Below, piece by piece: positions 40,912 to 50,072 of a stretch of 60,288 bases of DNA; position 1 is the first letter of the stretch, and every line of letters starts with the position of its first letter. Both the position numbers and the translations under genes were made by a program. The stretch covers positions 1 to 60,288 of the forward strand of contig CAMQDG010000002.1 in assembly GCA_946999425.1 (NCBI GenBank), given 5' to 3'. Under the pieces are notes generated by a model, which ran no database searches, was not told where the DNA came from, and was given only the letters and a program-made list of their open reading frames with translations. The DNA comes from an uncultured Peptoniphilus sp. (lineage in GTDB: Bacteria; Bacillota; Clostridia; Tissierellales; Peptoniphilaceae).

Positions 40912-41895
40912 TTATTTTACAACTCCTAAAATTTTACCCCTTACTCTCTTTTCGCCGCCTTCTCCTGTCACCGATACAATTCTATAAGCAACTCTTGTTC
41001 CCCTTTGAATTTCTCCTTCAAGCTCGGAAGGAATAGAACAAATTCCGTCAAGGGCTACATCTATGTTTACAAAACATCCAAAGGGCTGAATTGATTTTAC
41101 TACTCCTAAAATAACAATGTCTGGTCTCAAATATTCTTCTGGATATTTATGTTTAACTTTAATATCCTTGTTTGCAAGTTCTAAAGTAATTCTTCCAACT
41201 GGGCTAATATCTGTGATTTTAGTTCTTACTTCGTCCCCTACTTTATATACGTCAAAGACTCTTACAAAGGGGATGTTAATAAAGCCTGCATTTCTAAGTT
41301 CTGCATAGATATTAAAATGTTTAAGTTTGCAAAGTGCTCCATAATCAACTTCTTTTACTATTTCTACAATAAAACTGTCATTTTGTTTGCTCTTTACAAA
41401 ATCATCATAATATCTTTTCCCTGAAAACCATAAATATCCATCTTTATATTCTACGGTCTTTGCGGGAAATTTAGGTAGATTCAATATATAATTAGGCTTA
41501 AAATAAATTGCATCCATATTAGAGAACTCAGAATATTTCATTTTACATATCTCATTAAGACCTTCAACTTCTAAATCCATTTCCCTTTTATTGAAGTCAA
41601 GCCCTACAATTTTCACATATAAAATTACAGATTCTTTTATAAGGTTTCTAAATTTTGTAGGTATTTTTTCTTCTTTAACTTCTTCAACGGGATCTTGTTC
41701 GATTTTTTTAGATTTGGGTTCTTTTTTAAGATCTTCGGTTTTAGGTTCTGCGTCAATTTCTCTTTTTTCATCTTTTGTTTCTTCTTTGGCTTCTTCTAAT
41801 TTTTCTTCTTTTATTTCTTCTTTTATTTCTTCTTTCTTAACCTTTTTTTCAGGTTTCTTTTTAGGTTCTTTTTTTAATTTCTTAGGTAATGTCAT
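40912..41895 (-). CDS. S1-type RNA-binding protein with charged N-terminal tail
   Basis: In this 327-residue protein the first about 85 residues are almost only Lys and Glu (KKEEIKEEIKEEKLEEAKEE), probably disordered or coiled. A beta-rich middle follows (about 90-190). The C-terminal about 70 residues match an S1 OB-fold: RPDIVILGVVKSIQPFGCFV, then LDGICSIPSELEGEIQRGTRV. S1 domains bind single-stranded RNA or DNA. A cytoplasmic nucleic-acid protein in the topoisomerase operon fits plasmid processing. Its leader has a hairpin between ribosome site and ATG. Confidence 0.7.
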   Translation of the reverse strand: MTLPKKLKKEPKKKPEKKVKKEEIKEEIKEEKLEEAKEETKDEKREIDAEPKTEDLKKEPKSKKIEQDPVEEVKEEKIPTKFRNLIKESVILYVKIVGLDFNKREMDLEVEGLNEICKMKYSEFSNMDAIYFKPNYILNLPKFPAKTVEYKDGYLWFSGKRYYDDFVKSKQNDSFIVEIVKEVDYGALCKLKHFNIYAELRNAGFINIPFVRVFDVYKVGDEVRTKITDISPVGRITLELANKDIKVKHKYPEEYLRPDIVILGVVKSIQPFGCFVNIDVALDGICSIPSELEGEIQRGTRVAYRIVSVTGEGGEKRVRGKILGVVK

Positions 41896-41907
41896 AAGTT
41901 TTTTTTT

Positions 41908-41932
41908 GGGTTAAGATGACCCTTCTCCTTTC
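41908..41932 (-). promoter_or_regulatory. Ribosome site/hairpin/ATG leader of the S1 protein gene
   Basis: Minus strand GAAAGGAG (41932-41925), GGGTCATCTTAACCC (41922-41908), then A-rich sequence and ATG at 41895. Confidence 0.6.
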
Positions 41933-41943
41933 TTTAGCTTTTC

Positions 41944-43398
41944 TTACTTTTTGTTGAATATTTTTCCAAAAAATGAATTGAGTTTCTCAGAAGTTTTTAT
42001 TAAGCTTCCTACTATACCCTTTTCTTCTTCTGCTACTTCCTCCTCCTCTTCTTCTGTTAATATAGGTGCTTCTTTTAAGTCTATATCTACAGAAGAAAGG
42101 TCCTTAAAATCCAATGGTTTATTGAAGTCTCTTGGTGGTGCTATTGACACCTCTATACTTTCTTGATTCTGTTTTGTTCGGCTTACAGTTTTTTCAATTT
42201 TTGAGTCTTCTAAACCTTTATTTATAATATTTGGAATATTAAGTTCTTCTTCAAAGCCTGTTTTCTTTTTAAATTCTTTTACATCCTGTCTTTTCCCTAT
42301 GGAGTTCTTTCGAATCTTTCTATGAATTTCTTCAGGTATCTTAGATTGTTCTACTTTTTCTTCCCTTATTTCTTCTTTAGGTACCACAAAGACCACTTGG
42401 TCTTTTTCATAAGGTTCTTTGTTTTCTAAGTTATCATGGTTTATATCAAGATTTTCTTTTTCGGGTAAATCTAAGTTTTCTTCCTTATATATTTCTTCTT
42501 TAGGTTCGTCTAAATCAAAAATAAGTTCATCATTTTCTTCTTCAAAATCTTCATAGGCTTTTTCAGGTTCCTTATAAGGCTCGTATTTTAACCCACCATC
42601 ATTTATAGGTAGAGGATCTTTTTTATCTTCCTTAATAAGGTCTATGTTTTCATTCTTACGTTCTGGCTTTTTCTTTTCAACTTCAGGAGATTTTATTTCT
42701 GTATTTTTCTCCTTTTGGTCAATATCTCTTTTATGCAATATCTCTTCTTTGGCTATTTTTACAGGCTTGTGGGCTGTCTCTTCCGACTGTCCGCCGGGCG
42801 GACACTTTTTTTTCTCCTTTGTTTTTCTATTTCTTAAGGTTTGTTCTGCCAATAAGCCTTTACAATGGGATGGAGCTCTTAACCTAACTCTCATAGAGGA
42901 AATCATAAGATCTCCTTCAGGAGGGACGTCAGCTTCAATGATTGTACGACTTATGGGAGTCTTTTTTACTAAAAGTGTCTGCTCTGTTTTATTTATTGAA
43001 AAGATTCCTAAGTCTTCCAAAATATTTTGGACCCTTTCTACTATAAAGTTTGGTTGGAAGGGCTTTTCTAAATATTCATTTATATTATAGGGTTTTATTT
43101 TTTCTTTTATTAATGGTTCAAGATTGTTAGTTATTACTAAGGTTTTTGTCTGAGGGCTCTTCTTTAAAATGTAGTCTAAGATTTTAAAACCCGAAAGCCC
43201 TCCGTCTTCGTCCTGATTAGGAAAGTTTAGCTCTGTTGTTATAATATCAGGTTTTTCTTCTTTTATTACTCTTATCCCATCTTCTACGCATTCACAGTAG
43301 CCTATAACTTCAATTTCTTCCATGTCTTTTAAGGCATTATATATAAGTTCCACCATGGCTTCGGAGGGATCTATGATTAAAAGTTTTTTCTTAAACAT
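41944..43398 (-). CDS. Response-regulator-like protein with degenerate receiver and long charged tail
   Basis: The ATG at 43398 gives 484 residues; an earlier ATG (43422) overlaps topB and has no ribosome site. Residues 1-120 match a CheY-like receiver: LLIIDPSE, then PDIITTELNFPN, LVITNN and EKPF near 112. At the phosphorylation position (usually Asp followed by xxMP) there is Glu (TTELNFPN), so it may be locked on or act as a docking domain. The rest is a low-complexity, acidic, probably disordered tail with no DNA-binding domain seen. It follows topB by 7 bases. A GC-rich palindrome (42788-42804) lies inside. Confidence 0.7.
   Translation of the reverse strand: MFKKKLLIIDPSEAMVELIYNALKDMEEIEVIGYCECVEDGIRVIKEEKPDIITTELNFPNQDEDGGLSGFKILDYILKKSPQTKTLVITNNLEPLIKEKIKPYNINEYLEKPFQPNFIVERVQNILEDLGIFSINKTEQTLLVKKTPISRTIIEADVPPEGDLMISSMRVRLRAPSHCKGLLAEQTLRNRKTKEKKKCPPGGQSEETAHKPVKIAKEEILHKRDIDQKEKNTEIKSPEVEKKKPERKNENIDLIKEDKKDPLPINDGGLKYEPYKEPEKAYEDFEEENDELIFDLDEPKEEIYKEENLDLPEKENLDINHDNLENKEPYEKDQVVFVVPKEEIREEKVEQSKIPEEIHRKIRKNSIGKRQDVKEFKKKTGFEEELNIPNIINKGLEDSKIEKTVSRTKQNQESIEVSIAPPRDFNKPLDFKDLSSVDIDLKEAPILTEEEEEEVAEEEKGIVGSLIKTSEKLNSFFGKIFNKK
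42788..42804. repeat. GC-rich perfect palindrome inside a coding region
   Basis: TGTCCGCC, one G, GGCGGACA, followed on the plus strand by C and eight T. It looks like a terminator in antisense orientation and encodes CPPGGQ. Its GC content contrasts with everything around it. Confidence 0.5.
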
Positions 43399-43405
43399 AA
43401 TAGAC

Positions 43406-45787
43406 CTACTTTCGAGGTTCAAATTCCATTGTGGCTTTTCTTTCTTTCTTATCTATCACAAATCTTGCTCGTCCCTTAGAACCACTTTTCCATAAAAATT
43501 CTTTATAGTCTGTTTTTCCTTCAGTTAATAATTTTTTTATGTCTATTTCGTTAATGTTAGTTCCTGATATTACTTTTTTTAATATAAATTCACATTTATC
43601 AGGGTCTTCTTCTTCTAATTTATATCCGTCACAAACATAAAATTTTCCTGTATCATTAACTACTTTTCCACAAATAGGGCAGATACCTACTTTTTTATTC
43701 TTATAATCAAAATCAAATTGAAGTTTTCCATAATTATCTAAGTAGAGCATAGGATTACCTGTTTTTCCAGTTTTAAATGTCATAAACTTAGGTCCTATTT
43801 TTTCTCCATTCAACATTTTTTCAATTTCATCTGGGCTTATTTGTGCCCCGCAAACTTCAAATCCTACTGAGAAATCACAGGTTGGGCCTCCGTCCATTCT
43901 CCTATAATTCTCACATACATAACCATATCTTCCTGTTACAACTTTTTCTCCACATCTCGGGCATCGTCCTATTTCCATGCCTTCTTTGTATTTGTCTCTT
44001 TCATTCATTATTTCTTCTGTCATTGTCTTTATATACTCCTTAAATTTTTCCATTTCTTCAGTTTCTTTGAGTTTTCCTGACTCTACTAAAGATAGCTTCA
44101 TTTCCCACTTAGCCGTTATATCCGGCTTACACAATCCATAAGGTTCTAAAACCTTTATTATTTCTATTCCTTTTAGAGTAGGGTGGATATAGTTCTTTCT
44201 AAGTTCTATATAACCATACCTTTTAAGTTTTTCTATTATTTCAGCTCTGGTGGCAGGGGTGCCTAATCCTCCCGTTTCTTTTAATATTGTTGAAAGTTCT
44301 TTTTCATTTAAGCCCCTTCCAACGCCCTCCATGCCTTCCAGTAGGGTGCCTTCTGTATAATATAATGGTGGTTTTGTTTTGAAATTTTTTATTGAAATGT
44401 CTTTTATATCTATAAGTTCTTTTTCTTTTAATTTAGGCAAAAGACTGTCTACCTTTTTATAGCCAAGCAGGGAAGTGAAGCCTGGTTCTACAAGAACACT
44501 TCCTACAGCCCTAAATTCTTGGTCTTTCACTTTTAAATAAATGGTTGTTTTTTCTTCTTCATAATCTTTTAAAAATAAACTTATAAATCTTTTTAAGACT
44601 AAATTAAATATTTTTTTCTCTTCTTCATTAAGCCTACCTAAATCACTTACCTTAAAAGACTTAGTAGGGAGGAGGGCATGATGGTCTGTTATTTTTGCAT
44701 CATCTACATACCTTTTATTATTTACAAAATCATCTACTTTATTTTTTTCAAGTTTATAGCCTGAAAATTCATTGATTTTCATTGGTTCTTTTAAAAGGCT
44801 TTTTATTTCCTTAGCTACATTTCTTGGAATAAATCTTGATTCTGTTCTGGGGTAGGAGAGGATCTTATGTTTTTCATAAAGGCTCTGAGCTATATTAAGA
44901 GTTTTTGCTGGAGAATATTTATAATAAAAAGCTGCGTCTTTTTGAAGATCTGTTAGATTATAGCAAGGTCTTGCATGTTCTATTTTTTTCTCCTTAATTA
45001 GCTTTTCAACCTGAGCTTTATCTTCTCCTTTTATGGCTTTTAATCTTTTTTCAAGCTCTTTTTTGTCTGTACTCCTTACTTTTCCTTCTGACACTATACA
45101 TCTTCCTAAAAATGATATTTTATCCTTATTAAAGGTTCCTTGTAATTCATATAGGTCAATAGGCTTAAAGTTTTCAATTTCTCTTCTTCTCATTTCTACT
45201 AAATATAGGGTAGAGGTCATTACTCGTCCTATTATAAAGAGAGTGGATTCTGTTAAGGTAAATAGTCTTGTCATGTTAAGACCTAACATCCAGTCCCAAC
45301 GGGCTCTAAGTTTTGCTGAATTTTTAAGATTTACAAGGTCTATATTATTATCATCTATTAAATTGTTAAGGGCCTTTTTTAAGGTTTCTTCTGTTGTGTC
45401 TGAAGCCCAAAATCTTTTTACTGGCAGTTGATACTTTTTAGGCAAACTCTCGTAAAAATTATAAAATATTAACTCGCCCTCTCTTGCTGCGTCACAAGCG
45501 TTAATAAGGTAGTCATAACCACCTTCTTTTATTTTATTTTTAAGTTCCTTAACAAGGGGAGAGGCCCCTTTTACTGTAGATAGTTTAAATTCTGTTGGCA
45601 TCATAGGTAAGACGTTAAATCTCCAAGGATTACCCCAGTCATCCCTATAGGTATCTGGTTCTGCAAGGCTTACCACGTGACCCCTAAAAGATGCAAAGTC
45701 TATTTGGTCTTTTAAGCCTGCATTTTTATATGCACTTTGTATATCCCTCATTAAGGAGGGTTTTTCTGCTATTAATAATCCTTTCAA
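43406..45787 (-). CDS. topB: DNA topoisomerase III (type IA)
   Basis: The TTG at 45787, with GGGAGG six bases upstream, gives 793 residues starting MKGLLIAEKPSLMRDI, the typical TopB start. The TOPRIM core includes NACDAAREGELIF. The active-site Tyr is in ILSYPRTESRFIP. C-terminal zinc ribbons follow (CPRCGEKV...C..YRRMDGGPTC and CPICGKVV...C). It decatenates single-stranded or nicked DNA. Plasmid copies are common in Gram-positive conjugative plasmids and help resolve daughter molecules. It lies in an operon after the 825-residue unknown. Confidence 0.92.
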   Translation of the reverse strand: MKGLLIAEKPSLMRDIQSAYKNAGLKDQIDFASFRGHVVSLAEPDTYRDDWGNPWRFNVLPMMPTEFKLSTVKGASPLVKELKNKIKEGGYDYLINACDAAREGELIFYNFYESLPKKYQLPVKRFWASDTTEETLKKALNNLIDDNNIDLVNLKNSAKLRARWDWMLGLNMTRLFTLTESTLFIIGRVMTSTLYLVEMRRREIENFKPIDLYELQGTFNKDKISFLGRCIVSEGKVRSTDKKELEKRLKAIKGEDKAQVEKLIKEKKIEHARPCYNLTDLQKDAAFYYKYSPAKTLNIAQSLYEKHKILSYPRTESRFIPRNVAKEIKSLLKEPMKINEFSGYKLEKNKVDDFVNNKRYVDDAKITDHHALLPTKSFKVSDLGRLNEEEKKIFNLVLKRFISLFLKDYEEEKTTIYLKVKDQEFRAVGSVLVEPGFTSLLGYKKVDSLLPKLKEKELIDIKDISIKNFKTKPPLYYTEGTLLEGMEGVGRGLNEKELSTILKETGGLGTPATRAEIIEKLKRYGYIELRKNYIHPTLKGIEIIKVLEPYGLCKPDITAKWEMKLSLVESGKLKETEEMEKFKEYIKTMTEEIMNERDKYKEGMEIGRCPRCGEKVVTGRYGYVCENYRRMDGGPTCDFSVGFEVCGAQISPDEIEKMLNGEKIGPKFMTFKTGKTGNPMLYLDNYGKLQFDFDYKNKKVGICPICGKVVNDTGKFYVCDGYKLEEEDPDKCEFILKKVISGTNINEIDIKKLLTEGKTDYKEFLWKSGSKGRARFVIDKKERKATMEFEPRK

Positions 45788-45821
45788 TAATTTCCTCCCA
45801 TGAAAATCTCGCAAGACTTCG

Positions 45822-48299
45822 CTAAATAATTGTACTTATTTTAGGTCCTGATGTTTTTTTAATATTCTTATAAACTTTCTTTAGTTCTTTTTCTATATAA
45901 TTTTTGGTGTTCTCAGACAAATTGGTAAATGGGGTATAGGCATTATAAGCTTTTCTATAAGCGTCAAACACAATAGGTGCCTCTTCCATTTCACCTGAAA
46001 GGGCAAAGAACAAAAATTGGATTTGGCGTTCTATTTCTTTAGGATCTTTTCCGTACCTTTCTTGATAACCCTCAAATTGGGGGTCAATGGAAAATTTTCC
46101 ATAATCATTCACTGATGAAGTTAAGATTTTAAAAAAGTCAAATCTTCTTATATATTGGAATAGCCTTTTTTGTGGCTTATCCCAAGGCACTTTAAAATTG
46201 TTCTCTCTTATATTTTCTATTTCAGCAAGCCTTTTTGTTACGCCTTCTTTGTTAGGTATTTTTATAAAGAAACAATAAGACATATACAGCTCCATGTCTC
46301 TTCTTAAGTCCTCTAAAATTTCAGCATTTTTCACAAATTCTCTGTATACACCCTTAGTATCTTTTTTTAAAAATTCCTCATCCACCTGATAATTGCCAAA
46401 GTTCATTATCATGTGGGCGTAGTTAATAAATTCGTAGAATCCGTTAGTTCCTATTCTTGCGTCTCTTGCACAATCTAACGTCATTTCCGCTGTGTGAGTA
46501 TCAAAAAATTCTGCCATAACCAAAACATTTTCTGTTTTTGTTTCAGGGCTTGGGTTGCTATTACTTTCTTCTATTTCTCCTGCTACTTTCCCAAAAAATC
46601 TCATAGCATCCAAGGATTCTCTAAAGGACCTATCCCTGGAATATTCAATCAAATCCCTAACTTCAGGAGTAGAGCTTGCTATTCTATATTTTTTATGGAA
46701 AAGATAATATATATCACTTAAGGCTCTCGCCTTATCAATGTTTTTTTCTTTTATAAGGTCTATAATTTGATTCTTAAATTCTTCTGAGGCTTTTTCTATG
46801 CTATTCTTATTCTTTGACATGAAGACATAGACTCTAAAGCCTGATTCATAAAGTCTTTTTGCCATATACTCAACATTGTCTATAGCTTCTTTATAAAGGG
46901 GAATTGAAAAATATCTTATTGAGTATTTTTTACCTGAGCTTAGAGCCTCTGTTATAGATTTATTTAAGAGCTTTTTAGGTAGGTCAAAAGGGTCTACTAT
47001 ATCTAAAAGACCTATAAGGCTTAAGGTTCCTGAAAGGCTTGAAATATATCGTCTCCTTTGATTGTCAAGACCTAAGTTTTTTAATAAATAACTTATTGAG
47101 GCAAAGAATATATGTCTCTTAGTTTTTACTATTTCACCCTTGTTTATCTCTTCAAAATCAAGGTTATAAAGACTGAAGTCTGCTTTATTAAGTCCATCTT
47201 CATTTAAAAATTTAAGAAGGGGGACATATTTTTTTACCATTTTATAGGTGTAGGGGTGAGTGTCTTTAAGGTCTTCAAAATTATCTAAAAATTTTAAGTT
47301 TTCCCTATAAAGGTTTTTAAAATCTCCATCAGGAAAAGGGTATCTATCTTTAAAGCTTAAAAAAATATTACAAAAATCATCATTAAAGACTATTTCTAAA
47401 AGATCTTTAATTGTAAAATAAAAGCAACCTAAGGGCTTTTTATTTACACTTCCATCTTTATTTGGCAAATTTTCTTCCAAAAATTCAAAGTCTTTTTTAG
47501 ATATTTTTGGATAAAAAGCAAGAAAAGACTTATAATCTACATCTTTCTTTAAATCTATAATGAATAATTCCTGAGCTTGGTTCGTCTTCTTCTCTTGAAA
47601 AGCCTCTGTATATTGGTTGTTAAATATTACTCGATTATTAAAAAACTCACTTAAAAAGACGGCCTTTTTATTATTTTTAAATAAATCATTAAGATTTACA
47701 CTTCCTAAGAACTGTAAAAGATTTCCTGACTTATTATGTTTTTTATAAGCCTTATCTAAGAGCTTTAAAAGAGCCTCTTTACTTATAGGTTTTTTAGTCC
47801 TTTCAGCCTGAATTTTTTTAAAAAGAGGTAAGAGTCTTTCTTTTTTTATGTACTTGTCGCCAGCACCTTTACTTCTATATCTTTTAAGGACTTTTTCATA
47901 AGTTTTCTCATCAAAAGTAAATAAATTAAGGAATGTTTTAATGCTTTTTTGCGTTTCTATAGGTAAGTTTTTATAATTTAAAGTCCTTCCTTCTTCTTGT
48001 AAGACCTTAATTCCTCTTTTTATCGCTGGAATTAGATACGAAAAAAGGTAAGTTTTGTGGCAATAAGAATAGTCAAGTTTTTTATTTAAAAAAGTCGCAA
48101 CTCCGCTTTCATCATACCCATCTATTTGTTGCAATGAGTGCAAGGTTTTAAAAATAGGAACAAACTCCACGCTAACAAGCCCACTTGTAAACACATTGGA
48201 AATATTGAAATCTTTTATCAAAATAGGGCTTTCTGATTCAGAACCATAAGAAGTATTAAGTTGTTTTTCTTGTTTTAAGTTATTTATATTTTTAGTCAT
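45822..48299 (-). CDS. Large hypothetical cytoplasmic protein, first gene of the topB operon
   Basis: The ATG at 48299 (825 residues) has AAGAGGG upstream. The in-frame ATG at 48341 lies only about 20 bases after the -10 box and lacks a ribosome site. The protein is soluble and charged, with no Walker, zinc or nuclease motif I can see. It contains FDTHTAEMTLDCARDARIG (about 612) and many short helical stretches. No family recognised. Being first in an operon with TopB, and transcribed away from the origin, suggests a plasmid maintenance or transfer role. Confidence 0.7.
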   Translation of the reverse strand: MTKNINNLKQEKQLNTSYGSESESPILIKDFNISNVFTSGLVSVEFVPIFKTLHSLQQIDGYDESGVATFLNKKLDYSYCHKTYLFSYLIPAIKRGIKVLQEEGRTLNYKNLPIETQKSIKTFLNLFTFDEKTYEKVLKRYRSKGAGDKYIKKERLLPLFKKIQAERTKKPISKEALLKLLDKAYKKHNKSGNLLQFLGSVNLNDLFKNNKKAVFLSEFFNNRVIFNNQYTEAFQEKKTNQAQELFIIDLKKDVDYKSFLAFYPKISKKDFEFLEENLPNKDGSVNKKPLGCFYFTIKDLLEIVFNDDFCNIFLSFKDRYPFPDGDFKNLYRENLKFLDNFEDLKDTHPYTYKMVKKYVPLLKFLNEDGLNKADFSLYNLDFEEINKGEIVKTKRHIFFASISYLLKNLGLDNQRRRYISSLSGTLSLIGLLDIVDPFDLPKKLLNKSITEALSSGKKYSIRYFSIPLYKEAIDNVEYMAKRLYESGFRVYVFMSKNKNSIEKASEEFKNQIIDLIKEKNIDKARALSDIYYLFHKKYRIASSTPEVRDLIEYSRDRSFRESLDAMRFFGKVAGEIEESNSNPSPETKTENVLVMAEFFDTHTAEMTLDCARDARIGTNGFYEFINYAHMIMNFGNYQVDEEFLKKDTKGVYREFVKNAEILEDLRRDMELYMSYCFFIKIPNKEGVTKRLAEIENIRENNFKVPWDKPQKRLFQYIRRFDFFKILTSSVNDYGKFSIDPQFEGYQERYGKDPKEIERQIQFLFFALSGEMEEAPIVFDAYRKAYNAYTPFTNLSENTKNYIEKELKKVYKNIKKTSGPKISTII

Positions 48300-48360
48300 T
48301 TTTTCCCTCTTTTTTAGTTTAATGGACCAGAATATTAACACCCATTCCGACCTTTCTTAT

Positions 48361-48389
48361 ATTATACCATACTTTTTTATTAAATGCAA
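48361..48389 (-). promoter_or_regulatory. Sigma-A promoter of the topB operon
   Basis: Minus strand TTGCAT (48389-48384), 17 bases ending GTATGG, TATAAT (48366-48361). The GTATGG just before the -10 box also occurs at the recD2 promoter. Confidence 0.8.
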
Positions 48390-48577
48390 TGTGTATATTG
48401 ATATTTTTTTAGATTTTTATTATTTTTTTTAAAGGTTTTTGTATTTTTTGCAAGATTTTTTAACTTTTTCCGCCCGGGAATTTGTACGAAAATATTTTTT
48501 TAGACTACTTCTTTATTTTTTCCCCATTGGGAGATATAAAGAAAAAATGTTTCTGAAAAAGCTGAAAGGAGATAAAA

Positions 48578-48610
48578 ATGAAATTCTTTGATTATTTTTC
48601 ACAGAACTAA
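48578..48610 (+). CDS. Possible 10-residue leader peptide
   Basis: AAAGGAG then ATG at 48578 encodes MKFFDYFSQN and stop. The spacing is good, but the length is too short for statistical support. It may be a leader peptide or part of a small RNA near the origin. Confidence 0.25.
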   Translation: MKFFDYFSQN

Positions 48611-48775
48611 TTGGAATAATCGTTGGAGTATTTAGCAAGGCACCCCCATCAATTAATTCAAACTAAACCTTTTAACTTTTCTAATTCAGGTGCCTCTGCT
48701 CTAAAGATGTTTTTTAATGTGAACATATTTTTTTTAAATTCAATGTTTTCACACATGGGGAAGGAGAATATTAAT

Positions 48776-48832
48776 ATGTCTCACGAGCTCACATACGCCC
48801 TACAAGGGCTTTTAAATCTCGTCTCCATATAA
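48776..48832 (+). CDS. Possible 18-residue micro-protein
   Basis: AAGGAG nine bases before ATG 48776; the product is MSHELTYALQGLLNLVSI. The sequence around it has more GC than the rest of the origin region. Imperfect repeats of CCTTGCA (48856, 48894) follow. Confidence 0.25.
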   Translation: MSHELTYALQGLLNLVSI

Positions 48833-49120
48833 TTACATCTTTATCCTTTGCAAGGAACCTTAAAATGGCGACAAACGCCTATGTTTATATGAAACCTTGC
48901 AGGGGTGTCTTGTCACTACAAAAACCCCATCCCCCAATTAGCAACAGTTAAAAAAATATATAACTAAACATACTTTTTTTCGTCATTAACATACAGAAAC
49001 GCTTTAATAAATAAGGTTGTATGAAAAATATGAAAAAAAATAATAAAAAAGGCATAAACTCATGTGAAAAAAATTCATAATTAAGTTAACGAGTTTTAAC
49101 AACTCGACCTGTAAACGCTT

Positions 49121-50010
49121 AAAAAAGTAGACTCAACAAAAAAACAAAATTCACAAGCCAAAAACCTTATAGGTGAAAGGAGAATAAAAACTCTATTGAA
49201 AAGAAAAAGTCTTTACAGAAAAAAACTCAAAAACCCACCTTGTAAAAAAGTAGTCTTATTTTCTTTTTTTTAATTTATAGTGATGTTGTTTTTATTTTTT
49301 TTCTTTAATTTTATTATTTTTTTTCAGTAACTTGACTTATAAAAAAGCTGTGGAAGGAGTAAGGCTTATTTTTTAAAAAAAGTTCTATAATTCTTTTTTT
49401 AAATTTATAGTGATGTTGTTTTTATTTTTTCTAAATTTTTTTCTCTTAGATTCATTAAAAAAGTAGTCAGCTTTTGCTAAAAAAATATAAACAAATAGCT
49501 TATTTTATACTCTTTACTTGTATTAAGGGGTTCTGTAAATAAGTGTTTGCAAGGGTTAAGGTTTTTTTATAGCTACTTTTTTATTGAAGGAGATCTACCT
49601 TTTAAGCCTCTTAAATCTATCTTTCTATTTTTTTTTGCTACTTTTTTATTGGCTGACCCTATTTTTATAATCTTTTAAAGCTACTTTTTTATTGATTGAT
49701 TTTCTTTTTTAATGATTTGAGTCTACTTTTTTATTGAATTTCTTTGAGAAAAATTCTAAAAAGTAAGCTCTGACTACTTTTTTATTGATTGATTCTACTT
49801 TTTTTCTTTAAAAATCCTTAAATTTGTAGCTACTTTTTTACTGGATTTGTTTAAAAACTTTTTTATTTTTTCGTTAAAAAAGTAGTCAGTTCTATTAATT
49901 TCGTTAAAAAGGTAGACACCTATAGGGCAAAAAGTATAGAGAATCGTTAAAAAAGTAGTCAGTTTCATTAATAAGGTAGGCATAAAAAAATATATTTGTA
50001 GCTACTTTTA
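49121..50010. repeat. Iteron array of the origin, both orientations
   Basis: Sites of the type GCTACTTTTTTATTGATTG (49571, 49637, 49680, 49721, 49772, 49828, part at 49793 and 50001) and the inverse CGTTAAAAAAGTAGTCAG (49872, 49902, 49945; partial at 49121, 49243, 49455, 49967). The plus-type sites cluster left of about 49845 and the inverse sites right of it. Iterons bind Rep_3-family initiators and control copy number. Confidence 0.8.
49261..49431 (+). repeat. Direct repeat pair in the origin region
   Basis: Two copies (49261-49300 and 49391-49430) share TTTATAGTGATGTTGTTTTT followed by ATTTTTT, 130 bases apart. Possibly strand-opening or protein-binding sites of the origin. Confidence 0.6.
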
Positions 50011-50072
50011 TAATTTTACAGTTATTTTTTTTATTGATATAATTTACACAAGAAAAGGGGGGAGGAGAAATA

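Larger units (their letters stand above)
48342..50072. other. Non-coding origin region
   Basis: 1.7 kb without a normal-sized gene between the topB operon and the Rep gene. It holds the operon promoter (48361-48389), two micro-ORFs with strong ribosome sites (48578, 48776), a 40-50-bp direct repeat (49261, 49391), and about 15 iteron-like sites (49121-50010). This is the expected layout of an iteron-controlled theta origin. The exact initiation site and DnaA boxes were not identified. Confidence 0.7.

Noticed and set aside
41591..41914. Ser/Phe-rich plus-strand frame
   Set aside because: It is the antisense of the Lys/Glu-rich S1-protein N-terminus. It has no ribosome site, and its composition is explained by the complement of AAA/GAA codons.
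48578..48670. Fst-type toxin peptide (frame reading FFTELIGIIVGVFSKAPP)
   Set aside because: The frame has no start codon in register with the ribosome site and lacks the conserved charged tail of Fst.
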